Origin: Tistlia sp040905785
Lineage (GTDB): Bacteria > Pseudomonadota > Alphaproteobacteria > Kiloniellales > DSM-21159
NCBI RefSeq assembly: GCF_040905785.1
Contig: NZ_JBBDQW010000005.1
Coordinates: forward strand, 137,943-201,942
DNA: 64,000 nt
Reading direction: 5' to 3'
Shown here in pieces: positions 33,835 through 42,084 of this stretch. Both the position numbers and the translations under genes were made by a program. Positions within the stretch are counted from its first letter, which is position 1. Every line of letters begins with the position of its first letter. The notes below the pieces were generated by a model. The model did not search any database and had not been told where the DNA came from. It saw only the letters and a list, made by a program, of their open reading frames with translations.

Positions 33835-36090
33835 ATGACCGAGCAACTCGACCTGAACACGACCTATAAGGCGATCCTTGAGGCGGCGCGCACCCGCCAA
33901 TTCATAAGCTATGGCGACCTTGCCAAGGTTAACGGTGCCGCATGGCGAAAAGTCCGCCGCGCCATGAACCATCACCTCGGCGACCTCGTCGAAATCGCTG
34001 CGAAGCGCGACTGGCCGATGCCGAGCGCCATTGTTGTCAACAAGAGTAACGTCGGAAGCGGCCTGCTGGAAGGCGAGGCGCGCGACGGCTTTATCAACGC
34101 CGCAAAGAGCTTTGGCTTCGATGTAATCGATCCAGCCGCATTCGTTCGCGAGCAACAAGATGCTCTGTTTGCCTGGGCGCCTACTGCACCGAATGAACTG
34201 GAGCTAACGTCCGAGGAGCTCGCCAAGTTCCAGAAGTCCAACGGCTCTGGATCAACGGGCCGCAAGGACGGCCCTCATTTCGTTCGCCTGTTCGGCCCGC
34301 TTCTCGACGCAATGCGGGGACTCGGCGACGCCGCCGAGCCCAAACAAATCTTTGCGGCTCTTGTCAAGAATCCACTTGTCACTGAGGAAGACCTAAAGGC
34401 GAAAAACAAGAATGGGTTGTCAAAGTACGAGAACCAAGTCGGTTGGGCAAAATTTTACCTCGCCAAGGCTGGGTTGATCGAGAGCAAGAGGCGCGGTACC
34501 TGGCACCTGACCTCCGAGGGACGGGAAACGCATCTCGACTATGATGCTGCACTTGCGCTTTTTCGGGATATTCGCGCCCGTTACAGAATTGTTAATGATG
34601 ATGGCATCGGTAACGTGGCAGCTCCTTCTGATCAAGGTACCGGCGATATTTTCGATGATCCGAACCGTCGTTTCTGGTTTGTCGGCGCGGTTTGGGGCGG
34701 TACCGATGATCAGATGGAACGGTTCCTCCGTGAAGGCATCTGGCAGAACGGCTACCAGGACAAGTATATCGAACACGTCGGCCGTATGCGGCCGGGCGAT
34801 CGGATCGCGATCAAAGCTGCGCTCGTCAAGAAGTATGGTCTCCCTTTCGAGAACCAGGATAAGCCTGTCTCGTGCATGCGGATTAAGGCGATCGGCACGA
34901 TCACCGAGAACCTGAATGATGGCAGGACGGTCAAGGTCGATTGGAAGCCGCTGGACGAGCCAAGGGACTGGTATTTCTATACATACCGCGTAACCCTTGT
35001 TGAGGCGGACGCCTCGGATGAGCTCGCGCGCCGGCTAATCCAGTTCACCTTCAACGACCATAAACAGGACTATGAATTTTGGCTGCGCCAGTCTTATTGG
35101 GCGAAGCGCTACCGCAATCGCGCGCCAACGTTCACTGATATCGAGTTTGAGAACGAGGAAGCTGATGCCGACATTGAGAGGGCGGAGATCACGCCTTACG
35201 CCATCGGCGACATCCTGAACGACGGATGCTTTCTATCTAAGGAGGCACTAGCCTCCGCCCTTTCCCATCTTAGCGTCAAGAAGAATCTCATCCTTCAGGG
35301 ACCGCCCGGCACTGGGAAGACCTGGCTTGCCAAGCGGCTCGGTTATGCTCTAATCGGTACCAAAGATCGCGCGATCACCCGCAAGCGGATGCGTTCGATC
35401 CAATTCCACCCTTCGCTGTCCTATGAGGATTTTGTGCGCGGTTGGCGCCCCGATGGCAACGGCGATCTCTCTCTGATCGACGGCGTCTTTCTTGAGTCCG
35501 TTGAGACGGCACGGGCAGAGCCAGACGGTCCGTTTGTCGTTATTGTAGAGGAAATCAATCGGGGCAACCCCGCCCAAATCTTCGGTGAAATGCTGACATT
35601 GCTCGAAAAGGATAAACGCAGTGAAGCTGATGCGATAGAACTTGCCTATCGGCGAGAACCGGGTGAGCGCGTCTTCATTCCGAGCAACCTCTATGTGATC
35701 GGCACAATGAACATCGCCGACCGATCGCTCGCCCTCGTCGATCTGGCGCTGCGTCGCCGCTTTGCCTTCGTCACCCTTGAAACCGCGCTCAATGAGAGCT
35801 GGCGTCTTTGGTGCAAGAATAAATCCGGCATTGACGGGCAGACTCTTGACCGAATTCAACAACTAGTGGCGGAGCTCAATGACGAGATCGCAGCCGACCG
35901 TTCCCTCGGCGCGCAGTTCAGGATTGGCCACAGCTATGTAACTCCCGCACCCGGTGAGGTGATTGGCGACGCAAGAACTTGGTTCCGTGGGATCGTAGAG
36001 ACAGAGATCGCACCGCTCCTTGAAGAATACTGGTTCGATAACCTCGATCAGGCCGCCAAATCGAAGGCGCGACTCCTCAAGGGCCTATGA
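33835..36090 (+). CDS. mcrB: McrB-like AAA+ GTPase with composite N-terminal recognition domains
   Basis: Motor and target-recognition subunit of a type IV (modified-DNA) restriction system, 751 residues. Residues 1-125 form a domain I cannot assign. Residues 145-230 match an Mrr_N-type winged helix (HFVRLFGPLLDAM through GWAKFYLAKAGLI and RGTWHLTSEGRE). Residues 278-420 look like an EVE/PUA-type domain (RRFWFVGAVWGGTDDQM and MRPGDRIAIKAAL). The AAA+ core is at about 480-660: Walker A GPPGTGKT (489-496), Walker B VVIVEEINR, the McrB hallmark TMNIADRS (624-631) and an RRRF arginine finger. Codon use is lower in GC than all neighbours. Family proteins bind GTP; this one is inferred to. Confidence 0.88.
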   Translation: MTEQLDLNTTYKAILEAARTRQFISYGDLAKVNGAAWRKVRRAMNHHLGDLVEIAAKRDWPMPSAIVVNKSNVGSGLLEGEARDGFINAAKSFGFDVIDPAAFVREQQDALFAWAPTAPNELELTSEELAKFQKSNGSGSTGRKDGPHFVRLFGPLLDAMRGLGDAAEPKQIFAALVKNPLVTEEDLKAKNKNGLSKYENQVGWAKFYLAKAGLIESKRRGTWHLTSEGRETHLDYDAALALFRDIRARYRIVNDDGIGNVAAPSDQGTGDIFDDPNRRFWFVGAVWGGTDDQMERFLREGIWQNGYQDKYIEHVGRMRPGDRIAIKAALVKKYGLPFENQDKPVSCMRIKAIGTITENLNDGRTVKVDWKPLDEPRDWYFYTYRVTLVEADASDELARRLIQFTFNDHKQDYEFWLRQSYWAKRYRNRAPTFTDIEFENEEADADIERAEITPYAIGDILNDGCFLSKEALASALSHLSVKKNLILQGPPGTGKTWLAKRLGYALIGTKDRAITRKRMRSIQFHPSLSYEDFVRGWRPDGNGDLSLIDGVFLESVETARAEPDGPFVVIVEEINRGNPAQIFGEMLTLLEKDKRSEADAIELAYRREPGERVFIPSNLYVIGTMNIADRSLALVDLALRRRFAFVTLETALNESWRLWCKNKSGIDGQTLDRIQQLVAELNDEIAADRSLGAQFRIGHSYVTPAPGEVIGDARTWFRGIVETEIAPLLEEYWFDNLDQAAKSKARLLKGL

Positions 36091-37238
36091 GCTCTGTACT
36101 GGAATCCGAGGAAGAAAGTGCGGCGGCCGCGCAACTCGCCTACGATAGCATTCCGGTCCGGAATGTCTGGTTCCTCTTCCTCTACGCATACGACCTAGCG
36201 CGGTTTCAGGGACGGTTTGCGGCCGAGATCGAGGAGTCGCCAGACTTCAAGTCTCTGATTGCGCGCCTTCTGTGTCATGCCGTTGAAACCCGCCTGCGCC
36301 GGAACCTGAGCTTCGGCTACCGGCACCGCGAGGAGACCCTCAAGCGCGTGCGCGGGCGGATCGACATCCTCCAGACCGAGTCCCGTAATCTATTCCGCCG
36401 TGGCGAGATCGCTTGCCGCTTCGAGGAGCTGACTATCGACACGCCTCGCAACCGACTCGTGCGGGCAGCTCTGACGGTGTTGGGTGGACGGATTCATGAT
36501 TCAGCGCTCGCGCACAGAACCAGCATGCTCTCTGGGGCGCTTGGCCGTGTCGGTGTTAGCGGCGCGATGCCCTCACGCGCCGAAATGGCATCTGATGAGA
36601 TTGGGCGGCACGAAGCCCAGGACAGCCTGATGGTTTCGCTAGCTCGCGCGGTCTTTGACCTTGTGTTGCCGTCCGAGAGAAAAGGTTTCCGTTCCCTACT
36701 TAGGGCGCAGCGTGGCGAAACGGAGTTCCGCAAGCTTTTCGAACGCGCCATTGCCAACTTCTTCGCGGCCGAACTGCCGCGCGAGGAAGGTTGGCGCGTC
36801 TATCCTGGCAAGCACTTTAACTGGCCTATCGGCGCCGCCTCTCCCGGCATTCAGATTCACCTGCCGATGATGGTGACGGACATCATCGTTGAGAACGAAC
36901 AGGTAGGGCGGCGGATCATCATCGACACGAAATTTACGAAAATATTGACGCGTTCGCAGTTCGGCGACAGTCAGCGTTTCAAGACAGGCCACATATACCA
37001 GCTCTACTCCTATCTTCGCAGTCAGGAACGTGAGAGTGACCCTCGCTCCCTCATATCGGAGGGGATACTACTTTATCCAGCGATCGGTTTTGATATGGAC
37101 GAGGTGGCAGAGCTGCAAGGGCATCTTGTGCGGTTCGTGACGATCGATCTCGCCCTGCCGAGCGCCGAGGTGGTCGCGAGGCTACGACAATTGCTACTAC
37201 TTACTGGGCTCAGCGCAACGATGCCAGAACGTGCGTAA
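36087..37238 (+). CDS. mcrC: McrC-like PD-(D/E)XK nuclease subunit
   Basis: Nuclease partner of McrB, 383 residues, with ATG overlapping the mcrB stop (ATGA), so the two are translationally coupled. The N-terminal part contains the McrC-type VRNVWFLFLYAYDLARF. The C-terminal PD-(D/E)XK core shows MVTDIIVE (D265), RRIIIDTKF (D280, K282) and the downstream HIYQLYSYL helix. The expected job is cleavage of modified foreign DNA when driven by McrB. Confidence 0.88.
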   Translation: MSSVLESEEESAAAAQLAYDSIPVRNVWFLFLYAYDLARFQGRFAAEIEESPDFKSLIARLLCHAVETRLRRNLSFGYRHREETLKRVRGRIDILQTESRNLFRRGEIACRFEELTIDTPRNRLVRAALTVLGGRIHDSALAHRTSMLSGALGRVGVSGAMPSRAEMASDEIGRHEAQDSLMVSLARAVFDLVLPSERKGFRSLLRAQRGETEFRKLFERAIANFFAAELPREEGWRVYPGKHFNWPIGAASPGIQIHLPMMVTDIIVENEQVGRRIIIDTKFTKILTRSQFGDSQRFKTGHIYQLYSYLRSQERESDPRSLISEGILLYPAIGFDMDEVAELQGHLVRFVTIDLALPSAEVVARLRQLLLLTGLSATMPERA

Positions 37239-37381
37239 GCCAATTGGGGTGAGTCGACGACTTTGCTGGGAATGATGCGTATCCATTGGCTCCGCTTCGC
37301 TGGATGAAAGGCTCGGACTCTGCCACTGCATCTACAGAGAACTGCACGAGCAGTTCCGAACTGTGTATAGAATGACAATCC

Positions 37382-37852
37382 GGCGACGTCTACGGGATCG
37401 AGGGCGCCCACGATGCCGCCTTCGAGGTCGTGCTGGTGACCATCGGCGTGCTCGGCTGGATGCCGGAGCTGCCGGACTTCTTCGCGGTCGCCGCCCGCCT
37501 GCTCAGGCCCGGCGGAGTGCTGCTCTTGCACGAGCAGCACCCCTTCACGAACATGCTCGAGCCCAGGGCCGAGCGGCCCTTCGAGCCGCAGCATTCCTAC
37601 TTCCGCAGCGCGCCCTTCGCCGAGAGCGCGGCGATCGTCTATGACGGCGGCGCCACTCTGCCGGTGCCGACGCACTACTGGTTCGTCCACACCCTGTCCG
37701 ACGTGGTCATGGGGGCGCTCGGCGCCGGTCTCAACCTGGAGAGCCTGCGCGAGTATCCTGAAAACATCTCCTCCGCCGAATGGGACCTCTACGAGACGCG
37801 CGAGGGCCTCGAGCTGCCGCTCAGCTACACCCTGGTGGCGCGCAAGTCCTAG
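37382..37852 (+). pseudogene. C-terminal fragment of the interrupted SAM methyltransferase
   Basis: The high-GC frame resumes at GDVYGIEGAHDAAFEVV and continues through TIGVLGWMPELPDFF, LLRPGGVLLLHEQHP and a complete C-terminus ending LVARKS. It is the missing 3' part of the gene begun at 33574: both are high GC, on the same strand, with an order that fits one family. It has no start codon or ribosome site of its own at the break. Confidence 0.8.
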
Positions 37853-37899
37853 CGAGACATGGCGCCAGGCCAATCGACGGTCAGGAGATCTACGGCGAC

Positions 37900-38754
37900 T
37901 CAGGCGCCGAGCCGGGCGCGCAGGCGACCGAGGGGCCCGGACGCTTCGCGGACCAGGCGCAGGCCGAGGTTGGCCGGCGGCACCCCGACCGAGCAGGCAC
38001 CCGCCTTGGGATCGCGGATGAAGTCGGTCATGTAGGCGCGGTGCCGGCCCTGGGCGATGCGGACGCCGCAGTTCTCGTGGGCGCTCACGGCCCCGGTCTC
38101 GGGATCGCTGCGAAAGCGCACGAAGCAGGTGCTGGTCCACTCCCAGACGTTGCCGGCGAGGTCGAGCAGGCCGTGCTCGTTGCGCCCGAAGCCGCCGACC
38201 GGCCGCGGCCGCGATTCGAGGGGCTCTCGGTCGGCGGCCATGGCCTCGTAGGAGGCGAGCCAGCGCTTGGCGGGATCGGCGGGATCGCTCACCTCGGTGT
38301 AGACGTCGTCGCGGTAGCGCGAGCCGGCCGCCAGCGCCCACTCGCGGTCGCTCGGCAGCCGGTAGGACCGCCCGGTCTCCCGGGACAGCCAGGCCGCATA
38401 ATCCGCCGCGTCGAGCCACGAGACGCCGACCAGCGGCAGCTCCGGCTCGCCCGGCCCGGCGAGCGGCCGGCAGGCCGCCGCGGCGACGCAGGCCTGGTAC
38501 TCGCCGCGGGTCACCTGGCGCTGCATGATTTCGAAGGGCCGCTCCGCCGCGATCCCGACGAGCGGCCCGTTGACCGGCGTGCCACCCGACCGGAACTCGC
38601 CGGGCGAGCGGTACTCGACGCGCGCCGCCTCGATCCGCACCAGGGGCGGCTCCTCCGCCGCCCCGGGCCGGCCCGGCAGGAAGGCGTAGCCCTGGAACAG
38701 GACCAGAAGGCCGAGCCCGGCAAGGCCGCTCGCGACGACGCTCTTGGGACGCAT
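37900..38754 (-). CDS. nirV: NirV-like formylglycine-generating-enzyme (SUMF1) family protein
   Basis: A 284-residue exported protein with an N-terminal hydrophobic segment (about 8-27) and a SUMF1/FGE fold: FEIMQRQVTRGEYQAC, PLVGVSWLDAADYAAWLS, RLPSDREWALAAG and GLLDLAGNVWEWT, ending in NLGLRLVRE. Directly downstream of nirK this matches NirV, which accompanies copper nitrite reductase in several alphaproteobacteria. Its exact role is not established. ATG at 38754. Confidence 0.88.
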   Translation of the reverse strand: MRPKSVVASGLAGLGLLVLFQGYAFLPGRPGAAEEPPLVRIEAARVEYRSPGEFRSGGTPVNGPLVGIAAERPFEIMQRQVTRGEYQACVAAAACRPLAGPGEPELPLVGVSWLDAADYAAWLSRETGRSYRLPSDREWALAAGSRYRDDVYTEVSDPADPAKRWLASYEAMAADREPLESRPRPVGGFGRNEHGLLDLAGNVWEWTSTCFVRFRSDPETGAVSAHENCGVRIAQGRHRAYMTDFIRDPKAGACSVGVPPANLGLRLVREASGPLGRLRARLGA

Positions 38755-38768
38755 GTCCGAAACCTCCG

Positions 38769-38794
38769 GGCCCGCCCTCGGTGGAGGGCGGGCC
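38769..38794. terminator. Strong hairpin between nirK and nirV
   Basis: A perfect 11-bp GC-rich inverted repeat (GGCCCGCCCTC and GAGGGCGGGCC) with a 4-nt loop lies in the 63-bp gap after the nirK stop. There is no T-run, so it may act as a partial terminator or an mRNA-stabilising 3' end that sets nirK above nirV. Confidence 0.6.
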
Positions 38795-38817
38795 GCGCGC
38801 TTACCGGGACTGCCGGC

Positions 38818-39936
38818 TCACTGCACCAGGATCGGCGAGGGCGCCGCCACCTGGGTCATCAGGTCCTCGTTCCACTCGCCCTCGACCTTGACGTGGGCGG
38901 TGGCGCCGAGCTCGGCGGCCTCGATGAGGTTGTGGTTGACGTAGGCGTAGATGCCCGGCTGCAGGAAGGTGTAGATCGCCGCCGCCGCGCTGCCGCCCCG
39001 CACGAACCAGGTCTCCAGGTCCTGCTCCGGCGGATTGGCGAACTTGCCGGTCTCCCAGACCCAGTCGCCGTGGCCGCCGATCAGGTGCGGGCGGGTGTCG
39101 CGGTTGGCGCTGGAGTGGATGAACAGCACCGTCTCCCCCACCTTCGAGGTCAGGGCGTTCTCGCCGGTCAGGGCGCCCTTCCTGCCGTTGAAGACGACGT
39201 GGCTGGGGATCAGCCCGCGCATGGCGTCCATGGTGTCGGCGTAGGAGTCGCCGAGGCTCTCGAAGGTCATGTAGGCGCCGTCCGGCCCCTTCGGGATGTA
39301 GAGGTCGAACTCGCCGATCGTGTAGACGCGGTCGTAGCGAAGCGGAGTCCCCTTGGCATCCTTCAGGCCGTCGCGCGGCAGCACCATTAGCGTGCCGCTC
39401 ATGCCGCTGACGACATGCCAGGGCACCATGCCCTCGGGCGCGCAGTGGTAGACGAAGACGCCGGAGCGCGTCGCCTTGAAGCGCAGGGTGACCTGCTCGC
39501 CGGGGCTGACGAAGGTCAGCTGGGCGCCCCCGAGCGCACCGGTCGCCGCATGGAAGTCGATGTTGTGCGGCATCGAGTTGGTCTGGGGGTTGACCAGGGT
39601 CAGCTGCACGTAGTCACCCTCGTGGACGACCATGGTCGGACCCGGCATCGAGCCGTCGAAGGTCATGGCCTGGAAGGTCGTGCCCTCGTCGTCGACGACC
39701 ACTGCCTTCTCCTCGATGGTCATCGTGAACTCGACGACCTTGGGCGCGCCCACGGCGACCTGCTCGTGGGCCATCACCCCCGGTGGCGGCACCAGCGTCG
39801 CCCGGACGCGCTCGAGGCCCTCGGCCGGCTCGGCCGTCTGCAAGGCATTGGCCGGGGTCGCCGCGACCAGGGAAGCCATGGCGGCGCCGAGCGGGGCGAT
39901 AGCGGCGCCGATCAGGGCGGTGCGACGGGTGATCAT
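38818..39936 (-). CDS. nirK: Copper-containing nitrite reductase NirK
   Basis: Reduces nitrite to nitric oxide in the periplasm. It has 372 residues from ATG 39936 with GAGGAGG ten bases upstream. The N-terminus MITRRTALIGAAIAPLG looks like a Tat signal, cleaved near ANA-LQ. Type 1 copper ligands are in HCAPEGMVPWHVVSGM; type 2 copper histidines are in HNIDFHAATG, the VYHC strand and RPHLIGGHGDWVW. It is the only denitrification gene besides nirV in the window. Confidence 0.96.
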   Translation of the reverse strand: MITRRTALIGAAIAPLGAAMASLVAATPANALQTAEPAEGLERVRATLVPPPGVMAHEQVAVGAPKVVEFTMTIEEKAVVVDDEGTTFQAMTFDGSMPGPTMVVHEGDYVQLTLVNPQTNSMPHNIDFHAATGALGGAQLTFVSPGEQVTLRFKATRSGVFVYHCAPEGMVPWHVVSGMSGTLMVLPRDGLKDAKGTPLRYDRVYTIGEFDLYIPKGPDGAYMTFESLGDSYADTMDAMRGLIPSHVVFNGRKGALTGENALTSKVGETVLFIHSSANRDTRPHLIGGHGDWVWETGKFANPPEQDLETWFVRGGSAAAAIYTFLQPGIYAYVNHNLIEAAELGATAHVKVEGEWNEDLMTQVAAPSPILVQ

Positions 39937-39966
39937 CACTGCATCCTCCTCAGGTTGATGAGAAGG

Positions 39967-40007
39967 AACTAAGCACGACCGTGGCAGGATCACTTGTTGC
40001 GGCGCAA
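39967..40007 (-). promoter_or_regulatory. NnrR/FNR-type box and -10 element upstream of nirK
   Basis: The plus-strand sequence TTGTTGCGGCGCAA (39994-40007) fits the CRP/FNR-family pattern TTG-N8-CAA, with one half-site, TTGCG, perfect for NnrR-type boxes. A TTAGTT -10 candidate is at 39972-39967 on the minus strand. If transcription starts near 39960 the box is centred about 40 bp upstream, the position expected for activation by NnrR, Dnr or FNR under low oxygen and NO. Confidence 0.6.
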
Positions 40008-40051
40008 ATGAGCGCGTCGCCGTCGAGGATTGCGACCTCGGACTGCCGGCG

Positions 40052-41017
40052 TCAGTCCTCGCCCTCGTCCTTCTTCGCCTCGCGGGCGTCGAAGGTGCCG
40101 GCCTGGCCGAGCTGGATCACGCCGCGGCGGATCTCGCGGGTGCGCTGGAACAGGTCCTCCAGTGCCTCGCCCTCGCCCCAGCGGATCGCCCGCTGCAGGC
40201 GCGACAGGTCCTCGCCGAAGCGCTGCAGGATCTCCAGCACGGCCTCGCGGTTGTTGAGGAAGATGTCGCGCCACATCACCGGGTCGGAGCCGGCGATGCG
40301 GGTGAAGTCGCGGAAGCCGCCGGCGGCGAACTTGACGACCTCGCCACGCTCGCTCTCGGCGAGGTCGAAGGCGGTGCCGACGATGGTGTAGGAGATCAAG
40401 TGCGGCAGGTGGCTGGTCATCGCCAGTACCTTGTCGTGGTGCGCCGCCTCCATGGTCTCGACCCGGGCGCCGCAGCGCCGCCACAGCTCCGCGACCCGCT
40501 CGACAGCCGCGGCGTCGGTGCCCGGCGGCGGCGTCAGGACGCAGTAGCGCTCCTCGAAGAGGTCGGCGAAGCCGGCCCCCGGACCCGAATGCTCGGTGCC
40601 GGCGATCGGGTGGCCCGGCACGAAGTGCACGCCCTCGGGCAGCGCCGGCCCGACGTCGCGGATCACCGCCTGCTTGACCGAGCCGACGTCGCTGACGATG
40701 GCGCCGGGCTTCAGCGCCGGCGCGATCGCCTCGGCAACCGCCGCGTTGGCGCCGACCGGCACGCAGAGCACGACCAGGTCGGCATCGGCGACCGCCTCGG
40801 CCGGGTCGCCATGGACGCTGTCGGTCAGGCGCAGCCGCTCGACGACCTCGCGCGAGCCGGCGCTGCGCGCATAGCCGGCCAGCCGGCCGGCCAGGCCGTG
40901 GCGCCGGCAGGCCAGCGCCAGCGAGGAGCCGATCAGGCCGACGCCGAGGATGGCGATCTTGCCGAACATCGGGGCCTGCGGGGCCTCCGCCCGGGCGGGC
41001 TCGTCCGAACCGCTCAT
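40052..41017 (-). CDS. tyrA: Prephenate/arogenate dehydrogenase
   Basis: NAD(P)-dependent step of tyrosine synthesis, 321 residues from ATG 41017, which overlaps the hisC stop (ATGA). The Rossmann motif is IAILGVGLIGSSLALAC (about 20-36). The TyrA signatures are SDVGSVKQAV, the substrate-site FVPGHPIAGTEHSGP and HDKVLAMTSHLPHLISY. The C-terminal AAGGFRDFTRIAGSDPVMWRD is typical (split: AAGGFRDFTRIA then GSDPVMWRD). Last gene of the chorismate mutase-hisC-tyrA operon. Confidence 0.93.
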   Translation of the reverse strand: MSGSDEPARAEAPQAPMFGKIAILGVGLIGSSLALACRRHGLAGRLAGYARSAGSREVVERLRLTDSVHGDPAEAVADADLVVLCVPVGANAAVAEAIAPALKPGAIVSDVGSVKQAVIRDVGPALPEGVHFVPGHPIAGTEHSGPGAGFADLFEERYCVLTPPPGTDAAAVERVAELWRRCGARVETMEAAHHDKVLAMTSHLPHLISYTIVGTAFDLAESERGEVVKFAAGGFRDFTRIAGSDPVMWRDIFLNNREAVLEILQRFGEDLSRLQRAIRWGEGEALEDLFQRTREIRRGVIQLGQAGTFDAREAKKDEGED

Positions 41018-42084
41018 TGGCGGTAGCGTTCCAGCGCGTCGACGACGGCCTGCATCTCCTCGTCGGTGCCGAGGGTGATGCGCAGGTGCTCGGGCAGGCC
41101 GTAGGCGCCGACCGGGCGCACCAGCACGCCCTGGCTCTTCAGGAAGTCCGCCGCGCCCTGGGCGTCGCCGAAGCGCACCAGCACGAAGTTGCCGACGCTC
41201 GGCTCGGCGCGCAGGTTGAGCCGCTCGAGCTGGCGCACGAACCAAGCGTGGATGCGGGCGTTGTGGGCGCGGCTGCGCTCGACGTGGTGGGCGTCGCCGA
41301 TCGCCGCGACGCCGGCGGCCAGCGCCGCGGCGCTGACGTTGAAGGGCCCGCGCACGCGATTGAGGACGTCGATCACGGCTTCCGGCCCGTAGGCCCAGCC
41401 CAGGCGCAGCGCCGCCAAGCCGTGAATCTTGGAGAAGGTCCGCAGCACGACGACGTTCGGGAAGCGCTCGACCAGGGACAGGCCGTCGTCGTAGTCGGAG
41501 GCCTCGACGTACTCGGCATAGGCCGCGTCGATGACCAGCAGCACCCGGGACGGCAGGCGCTCGGCGAGGCCGCGCAGCGTCTCGTAGGGCAGGTAGCTGC
41601 CGGTCGGATTGTTCGGGTTGGCCAGGAACAGCAGGCGGGTGCGCTCGGTGACGGCGCCGAGCAGGGCCTCGACGTCGGCGGTCAGGCTGCGCTCCGGCAC
41701 GGTGACCGGGGTGGCACCGGCGCTGCGCGCCGAGATGCCGTACATCAGGAAGCCGTGGCGGCTGTAGAGCACCTCGTCGCCCGGACCGGCATAGGCGCGC
41801 ACCAGCAAGGCGATCAGCTCGTCGGAGCCGGCACCGCAGACCAGCCGCTCGAAGTTCAGGCCGTAGCGCTCGGCGAGCGCCCGCCGCAGGGCCAGGGCGC
41901 CGCCGTCGGGGTAACGGTTGAGGTCGCCCGACAGGGCCCGGTAGGCCTCGACCGCCTTGGGGCTGGGGCCGAGCGGGTTCTCGTTGGCGGCCAGGCGGAT
42001 CGCCGTGGCGCGGCCCTCGACCTTGGACTCGCCGCCGACGTAGGGCGCGATCTCGAGGATGCCGGGGCGCGGAACCAGGGTCAC
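41014..42084 (-). CDS. hisC: Histidinol-phosphate/aromatic aminotransferase (HisC family)
   Basis: Class I/II PLP aminotransferase of 356 residues. GTG 42084 overlaps the chorismate mutase stop (GTGA). Motifs are LAANENPLGPSPKA, VCGAGSDELIALL, FLANPNNPTGSYL, IDAAYAEYV and the PLP-lysine TFSKIHGLAALRLGW. Placement between chorismate mutase and prephenate dehydrogenase suggests it transaminates prephenate, phenylpyruvate or hydroxyphenylpyruvate, possibly besides histidinol phosphate. Specificity is not readable from sequence. Confidence 0.92.
   Translation of the reverse strand: MTLVPRPGILEIAPYVGGESKVEGRATAIRLAANENPLGPSPKAVEAYRALSGDLNRYPDGGALALRRALAERYGLNFERLVCGAGSDELIALLVRAYAGPGDEVLYSRHGFLMYGISARSAGATPVTVPERSLTADVEALLGAVTERTRLLFLANPNNPTGSYLPYETLRGLAERLPSRVLLVIDAAYAEYVEASDYDDGLSLVERFPNVVVLRTFSKIHGLAALRLGWAYGPEAVIDVLNRVRGPFNVSAAALAAGVAAIGDAHHVERSRAHNARIHAWFVRQLERLNLRAEPSVGNFVLVRFGDAQGAADFLKSQGVLVRPVGAYGLPEHLRITLGTDEEMQAVVDALERYRQ

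Larger units (their letters stand above)
33760..37381. mobile_element. Lower-GC mcrBC cassette replacing the middle of a methyltransferase gene
   Basis: This block is clearly lower in GC and in GC3 than its surroundings and carries only mcrB and mcrC. Its edges fall inside a methyltransferase gene whose two ends are still readable on each side. No integrase, transposase, tRNA or clean target-site duplication is visible. A 13-bp imperfect direct repeat (GGTAAGTCGATGA at 33780-33792; GGTGAGTCGACGA at 37248-37260, 11/13 identical) flanks the two genes. About 140 bp after mcrC (37239-37381) has no recognisable gene. Confidence 0.75.

Noticed and set aside
37239..37381. Recombinase or integrase remnant after mcrC
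   Set aside because: I read all frames of this 140-bp stretch and found no recombinase motif; only unassignable sequence.
33760..37381. Prophage
   Set aside because: Only two genes are present, both belonging to a restriction system; no structural, lysis or integrase genes.
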